Shown here: positions 36,248 through 48,140 of the stretch, piece by piece | Layout of the letters: each line of letters begins with the position of its first letter | Numbering within the stretch: position 1 is the stretch's first letter | Assembly (NCBI GenBank): GCA_027924645.1 | Contig: BSBN01000860.1 | Span: 124,001 to 188,000, forward strand | DNA from: Cunninghamia lanceolata | Lineage: Eukaryota; Streptophyta; Pinopsida; Cupressales; Cupressaceae | Direction of reading: 5' to 3' | Length of the DNA stretch: 64,000 bases | Notes under the pieces: generated by a model | Told to the model about the DNA's origin: nothing | The model's database searches: none | Seen by the model: the letters and a program-made list of their open reading frames with translations, nothing else | Position numbers and translations under genes: made by a program

Positions 36248-37776
36248 AACTGGCTCAAAACTCCCACTACTTGGGCAATGTCTGGCCTGGTACAGACCAT
36301 TGCGTACATTAAACTACCAACAACACTTGCATAAGGCACCTTTTTCATGTCGTCAATTTCACTTGAAGATTCTGGACAATCTTCAATAGATAGTTTTGTT
36401 CCCTGCACAACTGGAACAACTAACTGTTTGGAATCAGACATATTAAATTTCTCAAGAACATTGGTAATATACTTGCTCTGGCTGAGCCAAAGCTTTCTCT
36501 TAGACCTGTCCCTTTTGATTTCCATTCCCAGAATGTACTTAGCTGCCCCCAGATTTTTCATTTCAAATTTCAAGGACAACTGAGATTTTATTTCTGAGAT
36601 CATTCCCTTACCGTTGCCAATGAACATGTCATCCACATATAATGCAATTATAAGAATCTGATCACCATCAGTTTTATAGTAGACACAGTGATTAGATTTA
36701 GATCTAACATATCCCAAAGATAAAATGTATGTATCAAATTTCTGATACCACATTCTGGGAGACTGTTTCAAACCATAAAGAGACTTCTTAAGTTTACATA
36801 CCAAATGTTCTTTACCTTTTTCCACAAAATGCTCTGGCTGGGACATATAAATTTCTTCTTCAAGATCCCCATGAAGAAATGATGTCGTCACATCCATCTG
36901 CTCAATTTCAAAGTCATACGCTGCTGCAAGTGACAACAGAAATCTAATGGATGTCAACTTAGCTATAGGTGAAAAGATTTCTCCATAATCTATACCTTCC
37001 TTTTGGGAATACCCCTTAGCAACCAGTCTTGCCTTGTATTTTTCAATACGACTATCTGGACCATATTTCTTTTTAAATACCCACTTACAACCCACAGGTT
37101 TTCTACCTTTAGGCAAGGGCACCAGATCCCAGGTTCCATTCTTCTCCAATGATGTCATTTCACTATCCATGGCTTCCAACCAAGAGTCTAAATCAGGTAA
37201 ACTAATAGCTTCTTTGATAGTCCTAGGTTCATCAGTATCAGTAAGTAAAGCATAGGCACAACTTGAATCAAGTACTAAAAATTGATACCTATCTGGTTGT
37301 CTTCTTTCACGTGTAGACCTCCTCACAGGCTGAGGTGTAGGTTCAGGTTCTTGCTCTAGATCTGAATCTTCAGAGCTGCTCGAACTCACATCTGAACCAT
37401 CTACACTTGGTGCTTGTTGTTCCTCTTTTACAGGGGTCAGAGGAATATTAACAACACTCTTTTCTTTCTTCTCTTCTATCTTCTCTAGCTGAGAATCAAT
37501 AACCAAAGGTTTCAGCTCTCTGAAAATTACATTCCTGCTATAAATTACCTTTTCAGTTTCAGGATTCCAAAGCTTGTACCCTTTAACACCGACTCCATAG
37601 CCAATAAAGATACATTTGACTGCTTTGTAATCCAACTTAGATCTTTTTACCTCAGGAATATGAGCAAATGCCTCACAGCCAAAGACACGAATATGTCTTA
37701 GAGAGGGTTTCTTTCCAGACCATGCTTCCAGAGGCGTCTTATCAACCAATGCTGAAGTAGGAGAATGATTCAGCAA
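36235..37776 (-). pseudogene. Copia 2 integrase C-terminal part and reverse transcriptase
   Basis: Open minus-strand frame of about 513 codons. It begins in the integrase C-terminal region (IRVFGCEAFAHIP), passes an acidic Ser-rich hinge, then RT: ARLVAKGYSQKEGIDY, QMDVTTSFLHGDLEEEIYM (first Asp), SLYGLKQSPRMWY and ALYVDDMFI (active site). It ends shortly after TRPDIAQVVG. The first residue shown by an automatic call is not ATG. The frame is a fragment of the polyprotein, not an independent gene. Confidence 0.92.
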
Positions 37777-38646
37777 GTAACAAGCTGTAGCAACTACCTC
37801 AGCCCAGAACTTCTATTCAAGACCAGCATAACTCAACATACTTCTTGCTTTCTCCATCAATGATCAATTTAACCTTTCAGCAACTCCATTTTGTTGTGGA
37901 GTATAAGGTGTAGTTTTATACCTTTTAATTCCATGATCTAGACAGTACTTATCAAAATCTGCATTGCAATATTTACCACCGTTATCTGTTCTCAAGCATT
38001 TTAGTTTTCTACCAGTATGATTTTCCACAAGATTTTTAAATTCTTTAAATTGACTGAACACTTCTAATTTATTTTTCAAAAAATATACAAATGCCCTCCT
38101 CGAATAATCATCAATAAATGACACATAGTATCTTCATTTAGATAGAGAAGGAACATCAATTGGACCAAAAACATTAGAATGTACATAGTCCAGAACACCA
38201 GAAGATTTATGAGAACAAGAGTAAAATGAAACATGGTTCTGTTTTCCATATATGCAATGTTCGCAGAAATCAAATTCCAGATTACAATCAATCAACCCAT
38301 CTACCAGGTTTTTGTTCTTCAAAGTTTTTAAACCTTTTTCACCTATGTGACCAAGTCTATGATGCCAGAGCATTGTTTTCTCTACAGGAAGTTTAGCTTC
38401 CATAAAGTTTGCATCAAGTGTTACAATAGTAGCTTTTTCAGATTTTACAGAGACATTGTTATAGTACATTAGTTTAGCATCTAATCTATACAGAGTTCCA
38501 ATGCGTTCACCCTTAGCTAGAACAATAGAACCTCTAGTCATCTTATAGCCACCATTCACAAAAGTAACTTGCACTTCAACATCATTAAGCTTACTAACAG
38601 AAAGTAAATTTCGAGCCAGACCTGGTATGTGAAGAACTCCATTCAT
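37777..38646 (-). pseudogene. Copia 2 pre-integrase and integrase core
   Basis: From 38646 down: VLHIPGLARNLLSVSKL, then LWHHRLGHIGEKGL and FCEHCIYGKQ (His-His-Cys-Cys). The first catalytic Asp position reads HSNVFGP (Asp to Asn). The core then continues in another frame (38124-37864) with FIDDYSRRAFVYF, RTDNGGKY (second Asp kept) and NGVAERLN (Glu kept). A stop at about 37861 breaks the frame before the next segment. Loss of the first Asp plus frameshifts make it inactive. Confidence 0.87.
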
Positions 38647-38651
38647 TGCCT

Positions 38652-38840
38652 TTATCCTGCCATCCAGGAACTGGATTCTGACTCTTCCTGGCCAACAATT
38701 TCGACTGTTGAATCACTTGCTAGGAACACCTTCCCACCAGCATATGGTTCATACTTTGTGAACCACTCTCTGTGAGATGTCATATGAAAAGATGCTCCTG
38801 AATCCACCAGCCATACATCTTCAGATGCAGGCATTGCCAA
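38652..38840 (-). pseudogene. Copia 2 protease
   Basis: WLVDSGASFHMTSHREWF is the classic Copia aspartic protease signature with intact DSGA, just upstream of the pre-integrase domain on the minus strand. The frame closes at about 38652 and the next domain resumes in another frame, so a small indel lies near 38660. Confidence 0.88.
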
Positions 38841-38909
38841 GGAAGCAATGAAGGCATCAACATCACTTTGAGAAGAATCAGTGTCAGAGAAGTTCTTCTT
38901 CTTCTTTTT

Positions 38910-39650
38910 CTCCTCTTTGCAATCTTTCCTGATGTGTCCTTTCTGCCCACAATTCTAGCACTTCACCTTGGACTTTTTGCCAGGGGATTTTGATCTCCCC
39001 TCTGATTTGGACTTAGACTTCTTGTCCTTCTTCTTGTCTCTTTCCTTTGATCTACCTCAAATGGACAGGGCCTCTTTGGTCATCTCAGAAGATTTCCTCT
39101 GCATCTCTTCAGATAACAGTGAGGCAACAACCGCTTCAGTTGAAAACATGGTTGTTGAACTTCCAATAGCCATCATAAGATGATCCCATGAGTTAGGTAA
39201 GGAACACAACAAAAGCATACAATGGTCCTCTTCTTCTATTTTTACACCTACAGAAGTCAACTGTGCAACAATTGTATTAAATGTGTTCAGATGATTTGCT
39301 ATAGATGCTCCTTCATACATCTTCAGAGAGTATAATTTCTTTCTAAGGAACAGTTTATTTACCAAGGACTTGCCCTGATAAATATCTCCTAACTTCTTCC
39401 ATAGATCCTTTGCAGTCTTCTCTTCATGAACGTTCAATAGAACAGAATCCGCTAGACTCAATCTTATCAGTCCTCTGGCTTTCCTATCTGCCAGATCCCA
39501 ATCTTCTTGCTTCATGCTTGAAGGTTTAACCCCAGACACAGCAACCCAAAGATCTCTATCAACCAACACATCTTCAACCTTAAGTTTCCACAACTCAAAG
39601 TTTGTGCCATTGAACTTATCAATGTCTATTTTTCCTAATGTACTTGCCAT
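38910..39650 (-). pseudogene. Copia 2 gag
   Basis: Starts at ATG 39650 (MASTLGKIDIDKFNGTNFELW), the usual Copia gag (UBN2-type) opening, about 100 bp from the primer-binding site. The core contains KDLWKKLGDIYQGKS and MLLLCSLPNSW. A TGA at about 39057 stands where Arg (CGA) is likely. A Lys/Ser-rich linker leads to a zinc knuckle at 38919-38960 (Cys-x2-Cys-x4-His-x4-Cys). The residue after its first Cys is a TAG stop at 38955-38957. Confidence 0.9.
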
Positions 39651-39742
39651 CTGATTTAATAAAAAAGACCTCTACAGAACTCCCACTCATAGAACTAACA
39701 CAAAAAACCCAACCTACCAACAAGGATAACACAACTGGTCAG

Positions 39743-40918
39743 GCTCTAATACCACTTGTAAGGAAAGCACAGGTGCAGAATATAGCTTCCCTAATGTTAA
39801 TTCAGAGAGGAGAATGTAGATAGGTAGCTTTCAATTCAAAATACCATAGACGAATACAGCAACAAAACAAAATAAACAAATTAGACAACACATAATGACA
39901 CCAGTTTTACATGGGAAAACCCTTTCAGGTGAAAAACCCACCTCCACAATAAAAGCTATCTTTATTACAGCAAACTGAAAGATTACAATAAAGATCCCCA
40001 ACTCTAATGTTCAGGTATCAGTCTCTTTTACAATTTGTATAAAACTATTTATATCATCTGCACATTCTACAGAATAAACAGTATAAATCGAACCTCTTCA
40101 TCCTCAAACAATGATGCCAGCAGATCAGTTTTATAACATCAGTTTGTAAGAGCAAAAAATGGTTACTCGACTGTTGCCCTAACTGAATGATTCACCTTCC
40201 CCATCGTCGTTGCTGCTCAACAGTCGTAACTGTTCACATTCCATGAGATGAATAATCCCACATGCATCGGGTCGCAAACTATACTATAGTTTATATTGCC
40301 TAATAGAGGGTCATATTATTGTCAAAAATTTTGTTGCCAACGATACCAAATCAAAGACCCATTGGCCTAACCTGCTCCATCGGTGATCGCATTGCTTCTT
40401 TCACTGATAATATACAGTCTCCACGATCCCCAAGTTCAACACCCTTCATCGGGCAGATCTTTGCCATTGGTCCAAACACTTTCCATTGTTCCGATGAGTA
40501 ATCTCTTGCTGACCTACTGATGCCAAACTCCTATTGGAGTAACACATAACTATCGGGGCATGTAGTTTAGGTTCAACCGATGACAAACTTCATGCCGATA
40601 GATGTAAGACATTGATGAGACTTCACACATTAGACAATGTCTTCGAAATCTCGTTGATATAGTAAGTCATAGCGATGGTCACTAGCATCGGTAAGAAACA
40701 GGTCATCGGTAGAGATAAATAAAGACTCGTCGATAAAGCTCCGTCACAACGATGAACCTTGAACCTGTTGAACTCACGAATGGTTCAATGAACCATTGAA
40801 CTCAACACTTGAATAGTTCATCGAACCATTGAACCCAATGAACTCATGAAAGGTTCAACGAAGAACAAATTTGAAACGTGAGGTTCAAGCAGTAAAATTG
40901 AGACACAAGTTCTCTTCA
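39743..40918 (-). repeat. 5' LTR of Copia 2 and primer-binding site
   Basis: LTR 39757-40918, same length as the other copy. Two bases away on the plus-strand left side, GCTCTAATACCA (39743-39754) is the complement of the initiator-Met type primer-binding site TGGTATTAGAGC. Confidence 0.93.
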
Positions 40919-41340
40919 GTAATAAGCAATCATACAACCATACATTGTAATAGGAGGCAGTCATGAAGCCATAAGGGGCAGTCATGTAAAACGTCATGTT
41001 GTAAGCCTTGTTCAGGCATCTAAGACATAGCCAAAGAGTCTAGTGCCTAATCCAAGGCCTAATTACATTGTAAAGGTGTTTGAAGATTCCCAAACACCGA
41101 TGTCTATGCAAACAAATTGGTAAACAGTTGTAAGTAATTGTAGTTTCAAAACTGTCAAGGAAGTTTGAAGTGGTTATGGCTTCCATCATCGACCAAACTA
41201 TCTTCAATGAAGTTGTCAAGGTGTATACAAGTCTATATACCCTTGAGCAAGAGAAATGTATGTGTGCAAGGAGTTCTATGCAATAAAAACATCAATTCTC
41301 TACTGTTCTGTTGTTTTTTTTGAAGAAACAGTTTGTACCT
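40919..41340 (+). repeat. 3' LTR of chromovirus C, right segment (end uncertain)
   Basis: Starts with GTAAT (40919-40923), the second copy of the Copia 2 target duplication, and continues the LTR interrupted at 34439. It contains AATAAA near 41285. No second copy of this LTR is in the window, so its right end cannot be fixed. 41340 is a guess. Confidence 0.5.
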
Positions 41341-43429
41341 CTTTGCTGTATGACACTGTCATGAATCCTAGGTTGTTGGGAAATGAAGTATGGTGAAGTA
41401 ACTCTCACTTAGGACTAGTTTGGGGCTATGAAATTGAAGAGGAGGCAAATTACAAGCATTTGATCTTGGACTGCTCATTGTGAAACTCTATTTTCTTGAA
41501 GAAAACGCTGCTACAGGCCGTACTGTGTGAAGGTACAAAATTGTTTTCAATTCCTCATGTTTTGATTGGTTAGTATAGGGAGTTACCTTGCATTTGAAAG
41601 CAGTTTGGTGTCTTGAAAGTTGTATTGTGGGGAGATATAAGGTTTTCCTTAAAAACAGTCTTACTAAAACCTAAACAAGGGTTTGCTCCAAACGATGGAT
41701 GATTGACCATCCCACTGTCTTTCAAGGCCATAAGACCAATGGGATGGGTGTATTCATTTGTATTTCAAGTGTTTTGGATGATTGTAGGAGAGGGAGAGTT
41801 GGTGTTTGCAAGATTTGTTAGAAGAGGCTTAATATGACCATGTATTAAGCCAATTGGAGGAACCATAGAGGTATTTTTGGGAACAACAGATTGTAGGAGG
41901 ACAAAAACCACAAAATCCTTAGTTTTGGCATGTGTTCTAAATGTTCAAACCATTGGGTGAGTTCTGTGCATGAATCTTAGGGGGGTCTCTTTGTATTTTA
42001 GGCCTAATTGGGGCTTTAGGTCATTGAGAGGAGTTATAGGTTGGGGTATTTTGTCCAAAACAACCTATACCCAGTTTTGGATATGTGATAGGGAGTCCAA
42101 ATGGGTATCTCCTGATTGTCCAAGTCTTGCATTTGAGGATATATATCAAAAGTTATTAGGACTGTTCTCCTTTTTTAGGGCTACGAGCCATTTCTTGGGT
42201 TTGTGAAGGAAGTGCTAATCCTGAGTTTGGTCTGCCTTTGCCAATGATTGGAATGGGTCCCACAACATCTAAAATCACCTTTTCCATGAAGAATTCAGAG
42301 CCTTTAACTACTATTCCCACTTTTGTATGAAGAATCTCAAATTTGGGCTTTTTGGTGGTGTAAACCTTGTCAACTTGTCCTATCTTCCTCCTATCCAAGT
42401 GCCTCTACATCATGTCACAAGGGTTCTTTGATGTGTGTTTGTTGCATTGAGATTTTCTAATATTTCAATCAATGTTTCAAGTTCATTTTTGTTTTCCTTG
42501 ATATGCCTTAATATGTTGGTTTATGCCTCATGAGGATGCTATAAAATTATGGAGGATTTTGGGGAGGGTTATTTTGTGCCTCCTCTTTAAAATGAATTTT
42601 ATCACCCACTTGGTTTGGTGAATCAGGGTTTGGAGGCATTGGGGTGTTCATTTGCTGAAAATAAAAAATGAATCAAAACAATTGAAAATTAAATGATTTT
42701 TATTTAAATCACTAAAAACATTGAAATCTTACCTCGTCAAGCTTGTGGACCTCATGCATCTCATAGATGCCATGATGGAATGGTGTTGGTGTTGAATTTG
42801 CTTCAGCTGGCACAAAACATACTTGTAGAAAAATCCTATCATATTTTGGAAGCAATGGGAAGAAATAAGGCCATGGCCCTTCTTTTTTTTTCTTTTATTT
42901 TCATAAGACAACACGTTAATCTATTTGGACCAAAAAGTTTTTTGGCCACTTTTTGGCCCCCATCCTTGTGCACACACCCTAACATAAGATTGTATATGGA
43001 GGTAAAGCTAATTAAATTGCCCCAACTTTGCACATAGTTGCACCATTTGTCATTATACACAAATATTAAGACATTACCTCAAAATAAATACAAAACTAAA
43101 TAAAAAGACATCAAAATACATTTTCACCATTACATTTATATTTAAACTTTAAACTTACTTTAATATTTCAAGCTATATAAATGCCATTTTTTTATTCCAA
43201 GTAAAAAAACAATCTTTCCCTCCCCTTTTAAAAAGTTAAATCAATTTAAGTGCAATATTCTTAACTCAAAAGAAATTGAAAAGTTTTACATACATAATGC
43301 AAAATGTTACTTTGAACTTAAAAATTCTTTTTACTTGACATTAATGCTCCCTTCCTACATATATAGATTCACGATACAATTTATTTTATTTTTTCTTTAT
43401 ATTTTTGAATGGGTTAATAGGTTTGAACA
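41341..43429. other. Non-coding DNA without firm assignment
   Basis: A minus-strand open frame at 42156-42398 has protein-like composition (Lys/Pro/Gly-rich) but no motif I recognise. 42700-43420 is AT-rich. No repeat structure is evident. Confidence 0.35.
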
Positions 43430-44959
43430 CCATGCACGATACATTACTTATAAATACCATTCTAATAAATGGATTTGCCTCTAATTTATTTAGACTCACA
43501 TGAGGATTGAGGTAGGGCTATCCTCTATCACCCCTTCTCTTCTTGTTGATTGCGAAAGGTTTAAGCAGGGCTCTTCAAGCGACAAAAAGTTTGGGGTTGA
43601 TCTATGGTATTCATTTTGGTAGCTTCATCTCTCTTACCCATCTCCTTTTCATGGATGACATTTACTTTTTAGTAATGGCTCTTGGGTAGAATTGATCAAG
43701 GTTATGAAAATTTTAGACCTGTTTTGTGAGGCCATGGGAATGGTGATCAACACTCATAAGTCCACTATCTCTCACAATAGAATGCAAGTTGATCAATTTA
43801 GGCGGATTCTTTATTTGTTCCCATATCAAGTTTTAGATCCAACTGAAGGAATTAAATACTTGGGCTTTCATTTGAAACCAAATGGCTATGGTGAAAATGT
43901 TTGGACTTCGCTGATTGATAAAATAGAGAAGCACATAAACTTGTGGTGTAATAGGTGGCTTTCTATTGGGGGAAGGATTACTTTCATAAATTCTATTCTG
44001 GAAGCCATTCCATTTTATTGGCTCACTCTAGATGACATCCCTAAGGGGGTGTTCTAATCTATAAGGAAGAAAAGTTTCAATTTTTGTGGAGAGGGAAGAA
44101 GGATAATTTTGGGTTGTCTCTTGTGAATTGGATATCCCTATTCAAGCCAAAGGATGAAAGGGGCTAGGGTTTAAAAAATATCCATCTGTTTGGTACTGTT
44201 CTTGTTGCGAAGAGCATTTGGAGGCTCATTGCCACTCGGGGATTGTGGCATAAGATACTTTGTTAAAAATACATTGCTCCTAAATCTATTAATGACTGGA
44301 TAAGATGTTTAGTTAAAATCTCTCATAATGTTTCTACAATATGGAAGGTTACGGTTTGATCTTTCCCTCTCATTGGTAAATGGTTGGTTTGGAAAGTGGG
44401 CAATGGGATTAATGTTAGGGTGGGGGTTTATTCTTGGATTGGATGTACAGGTGAACATATTCTATATGAGGCTTTAATAAATCAGTTGAAAGAGAGGTAT
44501 TTCCACTTTGTGGCTGATTCCACCTCCACCAATCTTTGGCAACAAGGTTGGAAATCAAATGAGGCTTTGGGTTTGAATGTTGAGGATTCTAATAGTTGGG
44601 GAGCCTATGTTAGAAGTCTAAAATGGTGTCATGTCATAATTAGTGATGAGCAGGATAGGTGGGTGAGGTCCAAGAATTTGGCTCAGGGTGTGTACTTTGT
44701 TAGACTAGAATATAAGGTGACATTTCCTCTTGTTGACCAAGGAATAGAATCATGGTGGTGGAAGAGCATCTGGAGGTTTCATGTTCCCCCCAAGACTAAA
44801 TTTTTTATGTGGCTCACACTTATGAATAAAGCTTTGACTTGGGAAGTGTTGCAAAAAAGAAGTTGGTAGGGACCTAGATGCTATACCTTATGTATGTTGG
44901 AGTTAGATACCATTGATCACATGTTAGTTACTTGTCCTTATGTGGCCAAAGTTTGGACT
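43430..44959 (+). pseudogene. LINE ORF2: reverse transcriptase and RT zinc-binding domain, broken
   Basis: From about 43470 the frame reads NGFASNLFRLT-stop-GLR-stop-GYPLSPLLFLL. The stops TGA (43501-43503) and TAG (43513-43515) replace the conserved Arg and Gln of the plant LINE motif RGLRQG. The active site FMDD is at 43648-43659. The thumb region (IKYLGFHLKPNGYG, WLSIGGRITFINSIL) is open from 43692 to 44057. After decay, 44384-44869 gives WKVGNGINVRV and WWWKSIWRFHVPPKTKFFMW, the zf-RVT domain. Its Cys-His part (CYTLC, DTIDHMLVTCPY) runs on to the insertion point. Confidence 0.88.
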
Positions 44960-45930
44960 TGTTGGTCATGATGTTAGTCATTCACAAACGTAGAATAAAA
45001 GTTACACAACAACCTTTACTCATCTTGAAAGATACGATGAATTCAAAGAATTCATGATCCCAAGTCTCCGTTGATTAGGTCTTAATCTACTGACGTTACT
45101 CAGGGGTTGATGTGTGTTGCTGTTTTCCATTCAGGGGCCTTACGTGTTTCTGCACTGTTCATCATCATCATCTTCAAATATCCTGCTCTGGATGTTCGCT
45201 CTGCATAAGTCTCCAACAATTCTACCTCTGCACTGTAAATTTAGTCAAATAATGTGCATACAGGCTGATATTTGCATGATTTCTACCATTATTTATAATT
45301 CTTTGCATGATATTTTCAGTACTACATGCATTTAACTCAAATATGCTAAGGATCTTCAGTTACCTACGGGATTTCAGCATATTTCACTGTTTCTGCTTGT
45401 TATTTATCATGATTTGCAGTTATGGTGATGAATTAATGAAATTGAAAAAAGGAAAAGGGTTAGAGAGTGAGATTCCCAAAATTACTGGACTTAGATCACT
45501 GATTCACATACAAGCTCCCATACTTGCAATGAAAAGAAGGAAAACTAGAAATCATACTTCACCAGGACATTCCACAAATCCGCATGATCTAGTGCAAAGC
45601 TTCAAAGGAAAGTTGACAACAACATGTAATGAAATGAAAGCGCTTCCAGTTGAACACAGCATTCACCAGTACATATCCAGAAATCAACAAGAAGATTACG
45701 TAAAATTTACAATCGGGATGTAATCTGGAACTTCATATTCATTCAGTATGCTCAAGAACAGGTACATTTACAGTGATCTGAAGAAAGAACCTTGACATTT
45801 CAACAATTCTCTCCTCATTAGTCTCAGTAATCCGATCTCCTAACTTATTCTACAGTAATTGACTTTTTGCGCCAGATGCGTCTGTGTATTCTAATGTATT
45901 CCCCCCTTTTCTAATGACAAGCTCTGGCTC

Positions 45931-45938
45931 TTATATAG
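45931..45938 (-). promoter_or_regulatory. TATA box of the Tat-like LTR (3' copy)
   Basis: CTATATAA on the minus strand, followed by GAGCCAGAGC. It is the clearest TATA element in the LTR and lies about 2.2 kb from the LTR's 5' end. The identical box in the 5' LTR, the one that would drive transcription, is at 57456-57463. Confidence 0.6.
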
Positions 45939-46875
45939 AACAACTGCCAGAAAACGGTTACAATGATCCAAGGATCAAGATCTTCTCATAACAAACAACG
46001 GTCCAGATGAAAAGCACATGCTTCGTCAGTTAGCAAATGTACAGCTGGCACAGAATATTCCAGCATCTCCAACTTGATTCGGTCTCCAGCTGGCGAACAG
46101 CATATTTGACAATATCCTCCTCATTTCTGGCTCATGTTGCCTCCATGCGCAACTTTGTAATGCTCAGCCTCAGCAGCATCATCATGATTTCCACGCTCAG
46201 CTTCAGCAGCATCATGACTTCAATGTTCAGCTTCAGTAGCATCATGATGATTTCCTGCAAGTAAACAGACAAACACTAAGTTCATCATCATCATGATAAA
46301 CATCAGGAAGTAAACACTTTATTAAACATACCTCCCCATGTGCAGCCACAGGCAATCAGGCTTTACCTGTGAAAAATATGCACTAAATGCATAAACGGCA
46401 TAAAAACAACCAGGTCAACCCTCGTTGACCAAAATCAGGCAGTCGGGCTTTCAAATTTCTATCGCTTCATGTTTTTGCCCATTTTCTTGTATATCGGGTT
46501 CGAAATATGATGATGATGATCTCAGATTATACAAAGAAATAATCGCCTTTCAACCATCCTTAGAATCCGGCTTTGCATCATCATCATATTTGCATCGGCG
46601 TGACTACATATGATCAGGGTGACAATTTTACCTTAGGCCGACGGCAACAGTTATACCGACGCCAAAAATCATGATGATGACCAACTATATATCTTCAAAG
46701 TGGCCGCAGGATATCACAAAAATATGATGATCCTCCTTTCCTAATGCTCTGATGAAAAGCACATCAGGATGTTTTGTTCTTGCATATTCGGGAAAGAAAG
46801 ACAACGTCATCATCATCATGATGAAGACAAACAGGAGGACTTGGAAAATGATCCTGCCGCTGAGGAAAATCATGA

Positions 46876-47245
46876 TGACGTCATCGTCATCATCAGGCTT
46901 GGTTAAAATGCAAAGGGATGACGTCACCGTCATGTTTCGTTACGATCAGGAGGTAAATGGAATATCGGGTTCCCTCTAAGGAAGATGATCAGGTCATGAA
47001 GGCAGTATGACCCTTTTTCGGCCAAGGCAATCCGCTCGAAAGATCAGGATGATGAACATCATCATCATCATATTCGCATTGGGTGACTTAAAATATGATC
47101 CTGCTGAAAGTCCTGATGACGTCATCAGGATATCCGGGGCTTGTGTTAATCCTCGAAGATGACGTCATCAGTCATCATCATATTGGCGAAATGGATCACG
47201 CCTTGGAAAATATCCTGCCGAAGGACAAAGGTGATGGTGACGTCA
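46876..47245. promoter_or_regulatory. Cluster of five TGACGTCA palindromes in U3 (3' LTR)
   Basis: Perfect TGACGTCA at 46876, 46919, 47117, 47160 and 47238. This 8-mer is the CRE/C-box core bound by bZIP factors in plants. TGACG half-sites (TTGACGTCCGGATG) follow near 47637 and 47758. The cluster lies upstream of the TATA box on the element's strand. The 5' LTR has the same five at 58401, 58444, 58642, 58685 and 58763. Confidence 0.65.
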
Positions 47246-48140
47246 TCGTCATCATCATATTTGCAAAAGGTTATACTCGTCGGCAGGATGATATTACGAA
47301 CTGTTGGGAGAGACGAACAAGATCATGATGATCTTGTTCAACATGACTTAAGAAATGAAAATCACCCTCCGCTTCGAAAGATAAGGTGATCATCATGATC
47401 ACGCAAAAGGAGGTCAGGAGGATATTAGGAAATGCCGGGTCTCGAAATATCATGATGATGTTGATCACCAAGACTGTCGTGCGCGCGCAAATTATGCAGA
47501 TGGCAGATTTCCCTAAGTAAGGTGATATTATAATATCAGCATGATATTATAATATCGGGTGATGTTGGAATATCATGATGATGCTCGCAATGTTTCTAAG
47601 GTTACTCGACGGGTAAAACACACTAGCACTTAAGATTGACGTCCGGATGCTTCGGGACTGCATGATTTTTATCAGGCGATAGAGTAAGATCATGATGATG
47701 ACCTTTGGCGACACAAAAGACCGCCCGACGGGAAAGGATTAATACGACTTAAACTTGACGTCCGGATGTTTCGACCTCAGGATATTATCGGGGGGCTTTT
47801 CAAATATCATGATGATGATGTTCATATAGCAATTATCAGGTTTGACCAAAACTTTGACTGCTCACAACTCCCTCATATGGACGAATTTTCAAGTGATGCA
47901 AAAGGCAAACCTGCATGAAATTTCAAGCTCTTTCCAACCATGAAGTCATAGAAACAAAATATGAACTTTGACAAACTAACCTCATGATGATGACCTTATC
48001 CCATCCTGACCTTCATGATGATGATGCACCTGACTTAATTTTTTACCAAAACCGCCAGAAACAGACAACACAAGCCAAAACAAAAGCTGGGTCCCTGTTT
48101 TGCCAAGTCAAAATGGGGCGTGTTGTGTAACCACACAACA

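Larger units (their letters stand above)
34440..40918 (-). mobile_element. Ty1/Copia element 2, complete but dead
   Basis: Full-length minus-strand Copia element, 6479 bp, with perfect 5-bp target duplication GTAAT (34435-34439 and 40919-40923). Both LTRs are 1162 bp (34440-35601 and 39757-40918) with TG...CA ends. On the element's strand the primer-binding site TGGTATTAGAGC lies at plus 39743-39754 and a purine-rich CAAGTGGGAGAT precedes the 3' LTR (plus 35602-35613). Gag, protease, integrase, RT and RNase H follow in the Copia order with relatively few breaks. LTRs differ by a few percent by eye, mostly transitions. Confidence 0.95.
44960..48140 (-). repeat. 3' LTR of the Tat-like element
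   Basis: 3181 bp. On the element's strand U3 runs from 48140 to the TATA box at 45938-45931, R-U5 from there to 44960. It is very rich in CATGATGATG and CATCATCATG motifs and carries five TGACGTCA palindromes and several inverted repeats. Short open frames inside it rich in Asp or Met-Ile are low-complexity by-products. Confidence 0.95.

Noticed and set aside
46685..47389. Short open frames rich in Asp, Met and Ile in the Tat-like LTR (also 58210-58884)
   Set aside because: They are translations of CATGATGATG/CATCATCATG low-complexity DNA, on both strands, with no start context or homologue.
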